Assembly: GCF_019457635.1 (NCBI RefSeq)
Contig: NZ_CP080412.1
Location: 3,472,001-3,536,000 of the forward strand
DNA: 64,000 bases
Reading direction: 5' to 3'
Origin: Shewanella mangrovisoli
GTDB taxonomy: Bacteria; Pseudomonadota; Gammaproteobacteria; Enterobacterales; Shewanellaceae
The position numbers and the translations under genes are program-made. The number at the start of each line of letters is the position of its first letter. Positions within the stretch are counted from its first letter, which is position 1. Below the pieces are notes generated by a model. The model was not told the origin of the DNA, did no database searches, and saw only the letters and a program-made list of their open reading frames with translations. Of this stretch, positions 38,293 to 47,979 are shown piece after piece.

Positions 38293-39585
38293 ATGACCCG
38301 TTCCGAAGCGCTATTTGAACAGGCTAAAAAAACCATCCCCGGCGGTGTTAACTCTCCGGTTCGTGCATTTAACGGTGTAGGTGGTTCGCCGCTGTTTATT
38401 GAAAAAGCTGATGGCGCTTATATTTACGATGCCGATGGTAAAGCTTATATCGACTATGTTGGCTCTTGGGGCCCGATGATTTTAGGCCACAACCATCCGA
38501 AGATCCGTGAAGCCGTATTAGCTGCGGTGCACAATGGTCTGTCTTTTGGTGCACCAACCGAGCTTGAAGTGCAAATGGCTGAGAAAGTCATCGCCATGGT
38601 GCCTTCTATCGAACAAGTACGTATGGTGAGTTCAGGCACTGAAGCCACCATGAGTGCAATTCGTTTAGCGCGCGGTTTTACCAATCGTGACAAGATCTTA
38701 AAGTTTGAAGGTTGCTACCACGGTCACGCAGACTGCCTATTAGTTAAAGCAGGTTCTGGTGCTTTGACCTTAGGCCAACCAAGCTCTCCTGGTATTCCTG
38801 AAGATTTCGCCAAGCACACCTTAACCGCTGTGTATAACGATCTCGATTCAGTTCGTAGCCTGTTCGAGCAATATCCGACTGAAATCTCTTGTATCATCAT
38901 CGAGCCTGTCGCAGGCAACATGAACTGTATCCCGCCTATCCCAGGCTTCCTCGAAGGTCTGCGTGCTATGTGTGATGAGTTTGGTGCGCTGCTCATTATC
39001 GACGAAGTGATGACAGGTTTCCGTGTATCAAGAAGTGGTGCTCAAGGCCACTATGGCGTTACTCCTGACTTAACCACACTGGGTAAAGTGATTGGCGGCG
39101 GCATGCCTGTAGGTGCATTTGGCGGTCGTAAAGAAGTAATGCAGTTCATCGCTCCAACGGGTCCTGTGTACCAAGCGGGTACCCTGTCTGGTAACCCCAT
39201 TGCGATGTCAGCGGGTCTAGCGCAAATGGAAGCCCTGTGTGAAAAAGGTCTGTACGAAGCGCTAAGCGCGAAAACCAAACGTATCGCCGAAGGCTTTAAA
39301 GCAGCGGCCGATAAACACGGTATTCCAATGGCCATCAACTATGTCGGTGGCATGTTCGGCTTCTTCTTTACCGAGCAAGAGCAGATCACGCGCTTCGACC
39401 AAGTGACTAAGTGCAATATCGAACACTTCCGCACTTTCTATCACGGCATGTTAGATGAAGGTGTTTACTTAGCACCGAGCGCCTATGAAGCAGGCTTCCT
39501 GTCGATGGCCCATGGCGAAGAAGAACTGCGCCTCACGCTAGAAGCAGCGGACCGTGTATTAGGTCGTATGAAAGCGGCAATGTAA
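38293..39585 (+). CDS. hemL: Glutamate-1-semialdehyde 2,1-aminomutase
   Basis: PLP-dependent mutase making 5-aminolevulinate from glutamate-1-semialdehyde, an early step of haem synthesis. [15 protein letters not shown] at the N-terminus is diagnostic. The PLP lysine is in [14 protein letters not shown] (about K265), and DEVMTGFR provides the cofactor aspartate. Length 430 aa, close to E. coli (426). Start ATG 38293 with AAGGA upstream. Followed by a terminator. Confidence 0.97.
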   Translation: MTRSEALFEQAKKTIPGGVNSPVRAFNGVGGSPLFIEKADGAYIYDADGKAYIDYVGSWGPMILGHNHPKIREAVLAAVHNGLSFGAPTELEVQMAEKVIAMVPSIEQVRMVSSGTEATMSAIRLARGFTNRDKILKFEGCYHGHADCLLVKAGSGALTLGQPSSPGIPEDFAKHTLTAVYNDLDSVRSLFEQYPTEISCIIIEPVAGNMNCIPPIPGFLEGLRAMCDEFGALLIIDEVMTGFRVSRSGAQGHYGVTPDLTTLGKVIGGGMPVGAFGGRKEVMQFIAPTGPVYQAGTLSGNPIAMSAGLAQMEALCEKGLYEALSAKTKRIAEGFKAAADKHGIPMAINYVGGMFGFFFTEQEQITRFDQVTKCNIEHFRTFYHGMLDEGVYLAPSAYEAGFLSMAHGEEELRLTLEAADRVLGRMKAAM

Positions 39586-39603
39586 GCGATAGCTAAAAAC
39601 ACT

Positions 39604-39629
39604 AAGGGACGCATTTGCGTCCCTTTTTA
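39604..39629 (+). terminator. Terminator of hemL
   Basis: AAGGGACGC-ATTT-GCGTCCCTT perfect 9-bp stem followed by TTTT. Confidence 0.85.
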
Positions 39630-39672
39630 TTGCTTGGCGTTTGAACAGGCTATTGCGTGAGCCTTGACTCCA

Positions 39673-39870
39673 TCAATAGCTATCGGATCGTTTCGAGCCT
39701 AAAGCGGATTTAAATACCACCGCCGCGACTAAGACCTGTAAAGTCAAAGTGATATGGTCAACCATCAGGCTAGGATTATGTAATATTCCTAATGCGATCA
39801 GCTGCTTGCCACTATATGTTAACCACACTAATGAGCCTAATAACATCAGACTGCGGAGCACAAATGTCAT
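39673..39870 (-). CDS. Small two-helix membrane protein, 65 aa
   Basis: A 65-aa protein with two predicted membrane segments: VLRSLMLLGSLVWLTYSG and ITLTLQVLVAAVVFK, and a short basic tail. No family recognised. The start ATG 39870 has AAGGA about 9 bases upstream, which supports it as a real gene despite its size. It is convergent with hemL and divergent from nhaD, with its own long upstream region. Confidence 0.6.
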   Translation of the reverse strand: MTFVLRSLMLLGSLVWLTYSGKQLIALGILHNPSLMVDHITLTLQVLVAAVVFKSALGSKRSDSY

Positions 39871-40403
39871 TTTGCGTTATCCTTAAGATACAACATCCAG
39901 TGTCTTAACTACTAAAGTGGCACAAGATACAGCTCACTTTCTATCCAGTCAATATTTTGACTTGGTCATTTTTGTGACACAGCTAAAGAATCCCGCACTC
40001 AGCACCGTAAACAGCACAAAATCCGATCCTTCGCCTCTGTGACTGCATTTTCGTGCAATATTTCCTTCATAAAGAAAAATTAATTGCGGGATCGGCAAAA
40101 TAACTGCTTAGACTTTAATCGTAGATCTTACTTTACAGTCCTTTGGCAATCTCAACTAAACAAGATAAAAAACTACACATTAAAAACTAAATAGTGTTTA
40201 ACGCTAAAACACAACCATTTTCACTGAGACCAATATCACAAAATGACGCAAAACCGAGTTACAGCTAACAGTTGCGTTATTCACCCCATTATGTTCTGAT
40301 CCGCACGCATTAACACGGCAAGCTTAATTTAGCCTTGATAATGCCACTCAATAGCTCGCCTTTGGCTTGCCACGACATTAAAACAGCAGTTGGAATTGCA
40401 GTT
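39871..40403. other. Long upstream region of nhaD
   Basis: About 530 bases, AT-rich, with no supported gene. The nhaD frame is open upstream to 40335, but the added residues are not hydrophobic and lack a ribosome site. A leader RNA is possible; I see no well-defined structure by eye. Confidence 0.4.
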
Positions 40404-41651
40404 ATGTTATATACCTTTCTGATCATACTGGCGGTGCTTGCATTGCTCAGTATTATTTTCGAAGAAGTCACCCACCTTAATAAAGCAAAAACCACCTTAT
40501 TCTTTGGCTGTATTTCCTGGGTAGCACTGTTTATGGCTGCCGGAGACGCCAACCATGAGAAATTGGTTGCCCATCAACTCAATGAAAACTTGCTCGAAAT
40601 TGCCACCCTGTGGCTGTTTTTGATGTCGACAATGACCTTTGTGGCCTATCTTAACGCCAAAGGTATGATCCAAATCATGGTGCAGAAGCTGTTCCCGCAG
40701 AAGGTTTCTGTACGTTTGTTAATGATCCAAGTGGCCTTATTCGCGCTTATCCTGTCGGCTTTCTGTGATAACGTCACCGCGACCTTAGTATCTTTAGGCT
40801 TGTTAACGACCTTTAAGCTCGAAAAGCAAATGCGCCGCAGAATGGCGGTGTTGATTATTTTCGCCGTGAACTCTGGCGGTGTCGCCCTGATCACCGGTGA
40901 CGTTACCACCCTGATGATCTTCTTAGGCGGCCACGTACACATCTCCGAACTGTTAATGCTGTTTATCCCATCAGCCGTGAGTGTGATTTTACTGGCAACG
41001 CTGTTCTCATTGAAGGCTGAAGGCGTGGTGTCCACCACCCCAATTAAGCACAGCTATCAAACCGTGGATCTGCTAATTGCCTTAGTGTTCTTCTGCACGA
41101 TTCTGATGACCATGCTGCTGAACATTCTCTTCGGTATTCCACCAGTACTGACCTTCCTAACCGGTCTGTCGATTATGTTCCTTATCGGCCACACCACCCG
41201 CAGTGATAAAGAAGAAATCAAGATCCTCGAATATATTCGCCAAGTCGAATACGATACCCTGTTGTTCTTCCTAGGGATTTTACTGCTGGTTGGTATGCTT
41301 AAAGAAATCGGCACCTTAGATATGCTGACCGAAGCTTACAGCCTGTTTAATCCAAACATCTCTAACTTCGTTACAGGTATGGGTTCAGCCCTTATCGATA
41401 ACGTGCCATTGACGGCTGCGCTGCTTAAAGCAGAGCCAGTACTCAACACCCCAGAATGGTTAGGCTTAACCTACAGTGTGGGCGTGGGTGGTTCACTATT
41501 AGTGATTGGTTCGGCTGCGGGTATCGTCGCCATGAGCAAAGTAAAAGAGCTGACTTTCGTAAGCTACCTGAAATATGTGCCAGCCCTGTTCCTATGCTAT
41601 AGCGTGGGTTACGCCCTGACCTTATTCTTGGCTTACAACTTCTTCGCTTAA
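40404..41651 (+). CDS. nhaD: Na+/H+ antiporter NhaD
   Basis: Sodium/proton antiporter of the NhaD type (ion transporter superfamily), important at alkaline pH or high salt. A 415-aa protein with about 11-12 hydrophobic helices. Conserved polar motifs in helices include SAFCDNVTATLVSLGLL, NSGGVALITGDVTTLMI and SALIDNVPLTAALL; the two DN(V) pairs in broken helices match the family's ion-binding sites. Start ATG 40404 gives the N-terminus MLYTFLIILAVL; a frame from 40335 is less likely. It is followed by a bidirectional terminator. Confidence 0.9.
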   Translation: MLYTFLIILAVLALLSIIFEEVTHLNKAKTTLFFGCISWVALFMAAGDANHEKLVAHQLNENLLEIATLWLFLMSTMTFVAYLNAKGMIQIMVQKLFPQKVSVRLLMIQVALFALILSAFCDNVTATLVSLGLLTTFKLEKQMRRRMAVLIIFAVNSGGVALITGDVTTLMIFLGGHVHISELLMLFIPSAVSVILLATLFSLKAEGVVSTTPIKHSYQTVDLLIALVFFCTILMTMLLNILFGIPPVLTFLTGLSIMFLIGHTTRSDKEEIKILEYIRQVEYDTLLFFLGILLLVGMLKEIGTLDMLTEAYSLFNPNISNFVTGMGSALIDNVPLTAALLKAEPVLNTPEWLGLTYSVGVGGSLLVIGSAAGIVAMSKVKELTFVSYLKYVPALFLCYSVGYALTLFLAYNFFA

Positions 41652-41669
41652 GTTTTGATTTTAAGCGAT

Positions 41670-41698
41670 AAAAAAGGCGCCTATCGGCGCCTTTTTTG
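41670..41698. terminator. Bidirectional terminator between nhaD and gspB
   Basis: AAAAAAGGCGCC-TATC-GGCGCCTTTTTT, a perfect 12-bp stem between two convergent genes. Confidence 0.9.
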
Positions 41699-41714
41699 TT
41701 TGTAATATAACAAG

Positions 41715-42818
41715 TTAAATCGCAGGCACCCTAAACTGCGTGCCTTGAATTTCGAGCACTACATCCCGCGGGCGAATCGCAATAATCTTTAACTTGCCCC
41801 CTATCTGGTCGCCTTCCTGTAACTCTGCGCCATCAACATTCAACCAACGCTGACTCGCATCCGTCGAATAAACGTGGGCAACAATATTAAATTCAGGAAC
41901 TTGAAGCTGTAACCCTGCGGGCAGTTGCCCATATTTAGGAATATCGTCGTTTTCGACCTTAGGAATAGGATCAAGCTTGGGCTCTGTTACCGGCGTCTTA
42001 GCCGCTTTCACATATTCCACATCCTTGAGCGCATCCTGAAAATTCGCGACTAACTCATCTTCTTTGCGGCTCTGCGCCGTTTCTAAGCCCACATCGGCCG
42101 CCGCTGCATTAACTTGCTCACGCAGTGCCTCGAGTGTCGCTAAGCCCTGACGATTAGCATTAGCGCCCAGCATAATAGGCTCTGACTCGCTCGTATCCTG
42201 TGGCGCAACGTTTTCGACAGAGGGTTGCTGCCTTCTAGTCGTTTCATCTAAGGCGGCAGACGTCGCCAGATAGTCATCGTAGCTCGGATCCGCGCTGGCT
42301 GAAGCGGATGCCGTAGCAGCCGGAGTCGAACTCATGTTGGGGTTCTGATAAGACTGCACGTTTGCTGGCGCTTCATTTAATACCTGCTCCCTTGGCAGTG
42401 CCACTTTGCCCGCTAATCGAAACCCTGATGATTCTGCTGAGGTTTGCCCTGCTCCACCAGTTTGCAACGCAGCGTTAGTAACGGCACCTGATGAGGCGCG
42501 AACACCTTCGGCAGATTGCTGCACGGCGGAGCCTGTCTGCGGCGTGTTTTCAACCTTTCTATCAGCCATGCTTGGATTGATACTACTGCTAGGCGCCGCA
42601 TTTACTATCGGCATCGCATTTTGCTGTTGCCAATTCGCCACGCCCCACGCCACACCCACCCCCAGCGCCACCGCAACGGCGAGTAAGGATAATTTGGCCA
42701 CTGGGAATGCAGGTTTACGCGCCGTAGGATAACTTGCCCTTGGCGTTAATACCGCATCGGGTAAGGGCGAAGTTTGTTGCTGCTTATTACGGGTTACCGC
42801 ATCGAGTAAAATGGACAT
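41715..42818 (-). CDS. gspB: GspB-like type II secretion assembly protein
   Basis: A 367-aa protein with one membrane helix (AKLSLLAVAVALGVGVAWGVA, about residues 42-62), a long low-complexity Ala/Ser/Gln/Pro linker (70-260), and a C-terminal GspB domain (LQLQVPEFNIVAHVYSTDASQRWLNVDGAELQEGD). GspB/ExeB works with GspA to place the outer membrane secretin GspD. Its ATG overlaps the stop of gspA by one base (TAATG), so the two are coupled. The linker is expected to span the periplasm. Confidence 0.85.
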   Translation of the reverse strand: MSILLDAVTRNKQQQTSPLPDAVLTPRASYPTARKPAFPVAKLSLLAVAVALGVGVAWGVANWQQQNAMPIVNAAPSSSINPSMADRKVENTPQTGSAVQQSAEGVRASSGAVTNAALQTGGAGQTSAESSGFRLAGKVALPREQVLNEAPANVQSYQNPNMSSTPAATASASASADPSYDDYLATSAALDETTRRQQPSVENVAPQDTSESEPIMLGANANRQGLATLEALREQVNAAAADVGLETAQSRKEDELVANFQDALKDVEYVKAAKTPVTEPKLDPIPKVENDDIPKYGQLPAGLQLQVPEFNIVAHVYSTDASQRWLNVDGAELQEGDQIGGKLKIIAIRPRDVVLEIQGTQFRVPAI

Positions 42819-44506
42819 TAACTCTGCGCTCCATTATCGGTGAGGCGCGGTCCCTGATCACTTAAATACAAATTCAGTCTCACTAAGGTTTGATTACCTG
42901 CAATACCGTCGGCCTTCAAACCATGTTGGCTTTGGAAAGCTTTCAGATCGTTCTCTAATTTCAGATCGAATTGAGACACTCGGCGCGAAGGTCGGTTCGC
43001 TACATGGGCAAGGGCGTTTTCAAGCCATTGTAATTGCCCGGGACTCGACTTCTGGCTGATTTCCAGCATAGGTAAATTAGGCGCCTGCCAGAGGATCTCA
43101 AAGGTGCCGCTAAAGTGTTGATTGAACCAGGCCCTATCGACCCAAAGCTGCTGCTCGCCCAACTGCATCAATAACTGATCAGCATCGACGGCTATCACGG
43201 CGCCATAAAAATCTTGTTGATTATCATCCACTAAATACACAACCGCAGGATAATTTAGCCTTGTGAGCGACATCCAATTGCCCTGCTGTTGATAGCAGGA
43301 AAGCCCTTGTTCAAGCGCCGACTGGCACGCGGTAAGGCCTTTAAAGGGGACTTTCCCCCACACATTAAAGAGGCCTGCAAAGGCGGTATCGATACTGCGG
43401 CTTTGCTTAATAGCCTCCTGCAACACCCGCACACTCGGATCCGGCGCCGCAAGCGTTTGCGGCTCGCTAGCCACTGGCGCACTCTGGGTTGCAGCCAGTG
43501 TTTGCTCCGGCTGAATACTATTAGCTTGAGTCGATGCTTGAGTCACTGCTGGTGTCGTTTGGCTCGCTTGTGTCGCAGTCGAGTTAGCCACATTGGCAAC
43601 CGCAGGGCTTTCGGTAAACAACCAATAAGACACACCGAAAGCCACAACCAATGCCGCCGCAATAGCGCTCGGCCACAAGAGTTTATTTGGCTGTGGTTCT
43701 TCTTCCCCGAGAACCTCGGCCGCCGCTTGTCTCACCATATGGTGATCGATTGGTACCTTAGATTGTGCATAACCCGCCATCAAAGCGCGTTCACACAGCA
43801 AGTTAATTAACCGCGGAATGCCGCCGCTGTATTTGTGCAGCACTTTAATCGCTTTACGGGTAAATAGCGGTTCAAAACGACCCGCCACCTGCAAACGGTG
43901 CAACACATAGAGTGCAATTTCATCTTCATTAAGAGGCAATAGATGATAACGAGCGGTGATGCGCTGGGCTAACTGTCTAAGCTCTTGCCGTTTAAGCAGC
44001 AATTGTAGCTCGGGCTGACCAATTAAGATCACCTGCAGCAGTTTTTTCGTGTCAGTCTCGAGATTGGTGAGCAGCCTTAACTGCTCTAATACTTCGGCGC
44101 GTAGATGCTGCGCCTCATCGATGATCAGTACGGTATTGCGGCCTTTCTCATGATTGGCCAGTAAAAAACGACTCAGATGGTCTGTGAGTTGTTTAAGAGT
44201 CGGGTTTTCACCATAGCTGATCTTTAATTCATCACAGAGTGTGGCGAGTAATTCCAACTCCGTCAGCGAAGGATTTAAGATAAAAGCCGTATCAGTATGA
44301 TCGGGTAATTGCCCAAGCAAACAACGAGATACTGTCGTCTTCCCCGTGCCGACCTCCCCCGTCAACAACACAAAGCCCCCAGTTTCACCCAGTCCATAGG
44401 TCAAATGGGCTAAGGCCTCTCTGTGCCTGTCACTCAAAAATAAATAATGGGGATTGGGTGCAATCGAAAAAGGGTTATCACTGAGTCCATAAAAGGCCTT
44501 GTACAT
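42818..44506 (-). CDS. gspA: GspA/ExeA-like ATPase of type II secretion assembly
   Basis: A 562-aa protein. The N-terminal AAA ATPase has Walker A GEVGTGKTT (about residues 46-53) and Walker B VLIIDEAQHL. A single membrane helix follows at about 272-295 (AIAAALVVAFGVSYWLF). The periplasmic part has a peptidase C39-like fold without obvious catalysis, and a C-terminal peptidoglycan-binding domain (LDLKLENDLKAFQSQHGLKADGIAGNQTL). ExeA opens the peptidoglycan for the secretin. ATG 44506 is preferred; ATG 44518 is also in frame. No other secretion genes are in the window. Confidence 0.88.
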   Translation of the reverse strand: MYKAFYGLSDNPFSIAPNPHYLFLSDRHREALAHLTYGLGETGGFVLLTGEVGTGKTTVSRCLLGQLPDHTDTAFILNPSLTELELLATLCDELKISYGENPTLKQLTDHLSRFLLANHEKGRNTVLIIDEAQHLRAEVLEQLRLLTNLETDTKKLLQVILIGQPELQLLLKRQELRQLAQRITARYHLLPLNEDEIALYVLHRLQVAGRFEPLFTRKAIKVLHKYSGGIPRLINLLCERALMAGYAQSKVPIDHHMVRQAAAEVLGEEEPQPNKLLWPSAIAAALVVAFGVSYWLFTESPAVANVANSTATQASQTTPAVTQASTQANSIQPEQTLAATQSAPVASEPQTLAAPDPSVRVLQEAIKQSRSIDTAFAGLFNVWGKVPFKGLTACQSALEQGLSCYQQQGNWMSLTRLNYPAVVYLVDDNQQDFYGAVIAVDADQLLMQLGEQQLWVDRAWFNQHFSGTFEILWQAPNLPMLEISQKSSPGQLQWLENALAHVANRPSRRVSQFDLKLENDLKAFQSQHGLKADGIAGNQTLVRLNLYLSDQGPRLTDNGAQS

Positions 44507-44680
44507 ACCACCAATCATCCTAAGCTAAAAATAACGCCCCACGTTAAAACGTCCCAGAGATATTGTCAAAACATCCGCAACATGGATGTGACATCCCAAT
44601 AAATATCTGCATCCAAATTCGCCTCGCCATCGCCTCATCATGTTAAGCTAGCTTTATGACACACTAGCTAAAATATTCCT

Positions 44681-45931
44681 GTGAAAATTTATTTAGTGGG
44701 CGGTGCTGTACGAGACAGCCTGCTCAATCTCCCAATAAAAGATAAAGATTTTATGGTTGTCGGTGCCACTCCGGAGCAAATGCAGCAGTTAGGCTATCGC
44801 CAAGTGGGTAAAGACTTCCCGGTCTTTTTGCATCCTAAAACCCAACAAGAATATGCCTTAGCGCGAACGGAGCGCAAAGTCGGCCTCGGCTATGGCGGCT
44901 TTAGCTGCTATGCCAGTCCGGATGTCACCCTAGAGCAAGACTTGCTGAGACGCGATTTAACCATTAATGCCATCGCCCAAGATGAGGCGGGTAACTTGTA
45001 CGATCCTTACCATGGCGTCGCAGATATCAACGCGCGTCAGCTACGACATGTGTCGGCCGCCTTTGCTGAAGATCCGCTCAGAGTATTAAGGGTGGCCCGC
45101 TTTGCGGCACGTTTTCATGACTTAGGTTTCGAAATTGCCGCTGAAACCATGGTGTTAATGCAGCATATGAGCCAAACCGAGGAGTTAACAGCGCTGACGC
45201 CTGAGCGCGTCTGGCAAGAAGTCGATAAGAGTCTTGGCGGCCCTCACCCAGAAGTCTTTTTCGAAGTGCTACGCCAATGTGGTGCCTTAAATATTCTGTT
45301 CCCTGAGATTGAGGCGCTTTTTGGTGTACCTCAACCGGAAAAATGGCATCCAGAAATAGACTCGGGTTTGCACACTATGTTGGTGTTAGCCCAAGCCAGC
45401 TCTCTGACAGAGGAAAAAGCCGTGCGCTTTGCCGCCCTAGTACATGACTTGGGTAAAGCATTAAGTCCTAAAGAGCATTGGCCTAAACACCATGGTCATG
45501 GACAGAAGGGTTTACCCGTCATAAAAAGTCTGTGTGAACGCCTGCGGGTCCCGAACGAATATCGCGATCTGGCACTCTTGGTGAGCGATCAGCACCAGAA
45601 TGTTCACCAAGCTTTTGAGTTAAGAAGCGAAACCATCATCAAACTCTTCGATAAAGCCGATTTTTGGCGTAAACCAGAACGGCTGGAGCAACTTCTATTA
45701 GCCTGCATCGCCGATATGCGTGGCCGAACCGGATTCGAGCATCATGCCTATCCACAAGGTGATTATCTTTCTGCTTGTTTTTCAGCCGCCAATACAGTCG
45801 ATGTGAAGGCTATTATTGCGGCAGGTTTTCAAGGTGCACAGATAAAACAGGCGCTCAATTCGAAGCGGATAGAGGTCGTTAAGCAAGTGAAACTCAACTG
45901 GCAGCAATCCCAAGCCAAACAAACGCCATAA
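44681..45931 (+). CDS. cca: tRNA CCA-adding enzyme (multifunctional Cca)
   Basis: Adds or repairs the 3' CCA end of tRNAs. The class II nucleotidyltransferase core is clear ([26 protein letters not shown], then the [10 protein letters not shown] and [13 protein letters not shown] motifs). After it comes an HD phosphohydrolase domain ([13 protein letters not shown] and KHHGHGQKG), which marks the gammaproteobacterial multifunctional form. Length 416 aa (E. coli 412). Start GTG 44681 with a weak ribosome site. It is transcribed divergently from gspA. Confidence 0.96.
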   Translation: MKIYLVGGAVRDSLLNLPIKDKDFMVVGATPEQMQQLGYRQVGKDFPVFLHPKTQQEYALARTERKVGLGYGGFSCYASPDVTLEQDLLRRDLTINAIAQDEAGNLYDPYHGVADINARQLRHVSAAFAEDPLRVLRVARFAARFHDLGFEIAAETMVLMQHMSQTEELTALTPERVWQEVDKSLGGPHPEVFFEVLRQCGALNILFPEIEALFGVPQPEKWHPEIDSGLHTMLVLAQASSLTEEKAVRFAALVHDLGKALSPKEHWPKHHGHGQKGLPVIKSLCERLRVPNEYRDLALLVSDQHQNVHQAFELRSETIIKLFDKADFWRKPERLEQLLLACIADMRGRTGFEHHAYPQGDYLSACFSAANTVDVKAIIAAGFQGAQIKQALNSKRIEVVKQVKLNWQQSQAKQTP

Positions 45932-46165
45932 AATTGTAATATTTTTGTAAATGCGACCACACTTTCTGGTAAATACAGTGCCATTTTTCGATGAAAAAGG
46001 CCGATATAACCGTGAAAAAACGCTTTTAAAAAAAATTTATATGTCTATAGTGGTTAAACGCATTAATATTCGTAGCAAATTAAAATAGCTATGTCATAAT
46101 TAGGCAGTTTCGATTCCAAAGTGACGAAACATTCAAATCCAACCTATTTTAAGGGATTTTTTACA

Positions 46166-46432
46166 ATGAACAAAAAAGTACTGATGATTGCTGGTTTAGC
46201 AATGACTGCCCTACTAGGTGGTTGTGCAAACACTACTGCTCTGGAAGAAAGCGTTGCAACTCTGGGCAACAAAGTTGATCAATTGTCAGCTGATGTTAGC
46301 TCTCTGAAATCAGAGCAAAGCAAACTGTCTGCAGACGTTAAAGATGCTAAAGCAGCAGCTATGGACGCACAAGCAGAAGCTAAGCGCGCTAACGACCGTC
46401 TAGACAACGTTGCTTCTCGTTACAAGAAGTAA
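46166..46432 (+). CDS. lpp: Major outer membrane lipoprotein Lpp (Braun type)
   Basis: Small alpha-helical lipoprotein that links the outer membrane to peptidoglycan. Signal peptide with lipobox LLGGC gives a mature start at C20. The rest is a heptad-repeat coiled coil (VDQLSADVSSLKSEQSKLSADVKDAKAAA) ending in SRYKK, whose last lysine is the expected peptidoglycan attachment residue. Length 88 aa (E. coli 78). Start ATG 46166; the frame is open to 46121. The upstream DNA is very AT-rich, in keeping with a strong promoter. Confidence 0.93.
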   Translation: MNKKVLMIAGLAMTALLGGCANTTALEESVATLGNKVDQLSADVSSLKSEQSKLSADVKDAKAAAMDAQAEAKRANDRLDNVASRYKK

Positions 46433-47055
46433 TGATAAGTAATTAACCTGTAATTCAGCAGGTTAGCATAAAAGGCTTGAGAGAGATGAAAGCGAATAGC
46501 ACATCCATCCAAGCCTTTTTTTATGGCCTCAGTTAATCCAAGCACCAATCTTATCTTTAATCCCCCTCTCTCATTTAAGCCTGCACTTTCTCGTCTCTTT
46601 AGCCCTTTACACTCACCATCTCTTTAAAACTCATTCGACTTGATGGCATTGTCTATTCAACACAGAAGTGAACCACACATTTGTTTTAAGCGGATTTGAG
46701 TTTTAATCTCATCCATAAACTTAGATTTGAAGTTTTGTTAATCCCGATGAATCTTTTTACTTAAAACTTTATTTTTGCCCCAGTGTTATCGCTAGCATTT
46801 TAAAGAAACTGCAACGCGACAAACTGAGGCTATTAGGGAAACAAAGGCAATAAAAGGGTAATAATTGTGAGAGACAAAAGCGTAATAAAGATAAAGTTTA
46901 AGGGACGCCGTTTCGCATTTACATTAAAACAACATAAAAAGCTCGATTAGTATCATAGACTTGCGCAATTAGCCCTATTCAAGCACTCAGAAACGCATTC
47001 CCTAAGCTAATGAATAGATTAAAAAACATCCTATTTAATTTTGTATTTTGGCCAG
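46433..47055. other. Long AT-rich gap between lpp and rlmA
   Basis: About 620 bases between convergent genes. After the lpp terminator I see no coding frame, tRNA or repeat that stands out. Confidence 0.5.
46471..46522 (+). terminator. Terminator of lpp
   Basis: AAAGGCTTG/CAAGCCTTT 9-bp stem around a 30-base loop, followed by a T-run; a smaller hairpin AACCTG/CAGGTT precedes it. Confidence 0.7.
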
Positions 47056-47895
47056 TTAAGACTCAATTAAAGACTTCTGCGCTAAGACCAAAACAAAATC
47101 AATTTCCAGCACACCGAAGGCTTTCGTCCGAATAAGGTGTTTGACTTGTTCAGAGGCGCGCCACGCATAGGGTGTCATATCCAGCAAGACCAGCGCTTGT
47201 TCACCCGTGACAGACAAACTAAATTGCAATCGCTGCTGCTCTTTGACAATTAATCCCGAAGGCAAATTAATTTGGGGAGTTTTTTCAGTCAGTTCTGGAT
47301 AAATACACTCCCTGATTTGCCACAAATGCCGCGCACCTGGGATCACCTGTAATATCAAGCCCTGATCTTTCAGTACTCGAACGCATTCCTTCCCCTTCAA
47401 CGGCTTATCGACCACAGTGATAAGGTCAATGCAATTGTCGGCAAAAGGCAGCACTTTTGAGGTGCTTAAGCACAGTGTTGCAGGGGTTTGCGCTTTGGCC
47501 GCAGCAAAAATAGTATTTTCTGCGTCCGCTACGCCGCTGTACTGGACGTTTAGCTCGTTTGTGAGATTAGGTAGCGCAGAAGCTAAAGCACGCAAATAGA
47601 AGCCGTCAGCGCACTCGTAGTCCAATAGGCAATCATCCGCTTTGAGATAGGGGGCGAGCATCGCCGCCATTTTTTCAACTAAAGGTGAAAAAATCCCCGA
47701 CTCAAGCAAGAAGCGCTTTGCCCGCACTTGCTGACGGGAGTCGCCAGTCGGCTTTTGCCGTGCCGGTTTAGTAAAAATCCAATAACCCGCTTCGTTTTTA
47801 TCAAAATGATGCTTATTTGCACAGTAAAAACCTTGGGATGCCTGATGCTGCATCAGGGCCGAACCACAGGTAGGACATTGAAATTGAAGGCCCAT
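47056..47895 (-). CDS. rlmA: 23S rRNA (guanine-745-N1)-methyltransferase
   Basis: Methylates G745 of 23S rRNA. The N-terminus has the RlmA zinc finger (FQCPTCGSALMQHQASQGFYCANKHHFDKN, a C-x2-C...C-x3-H pattern). A SAM-dependent methyltransferase domain follows (LLDYECADGFYLRALASAL, where the usual glycine-rich G-x-G is altered to ECADGF). KVLPFADNCIDLITVV is the following motif. Length 279 aa (E. coli 269). The ATG 47895 start agrees with the family. Confidence 0.88.
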   Translation of the reverse strand: MGLQFQCPTCGSALMQHQASQGFYCANKHHFDKNEAGYWIFTKPARQKPTGDSRQQVRAKRFLLESGIFSPLVEKMAAMLAPYLKADDCLLDYECADGFYLRALASALPNLTNELNVQYSGVADAENTIFAAAKAQTPATLCLSTSKVLPFADNCIDLITVVDKPLKGKECVRVLKDQGLILQVIPGARHLWQIRECIYPELTEKTPQINLPSGLIVKEQQRLQFSLSVTGEQALVLLDMTPYAWRASEQVKHLIRTKAFGVLEIDFVLVLAQKSLIES

Positions 47896-47933
47896 AACTT
47901 ACTCCGTTAACGAAAATCCGCGCCTAAAAACAC

Positions 47934-47962
47934 AAAAATCGGGTACTAGACCCGATTTTTTA
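47934..47962. terminator. Bidirectional hairpin between rlmA and uppP
   Basis: AAAAATCGGGT-ACTAG-ACCCGATTTTT perfect 11-bp stem. On the minus strand it ends the uppP transcript. Confidence 0.8.
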
Positions 47963-47979
47963 GTCATGACGCCCCTGTA

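Noticed and set aside
43289-43810. Plus-strand frame of 173 codons opposite gspA
   Set aside because: Antisense of a well-supported gene, Arg/Cys-rich, no family resemblance.
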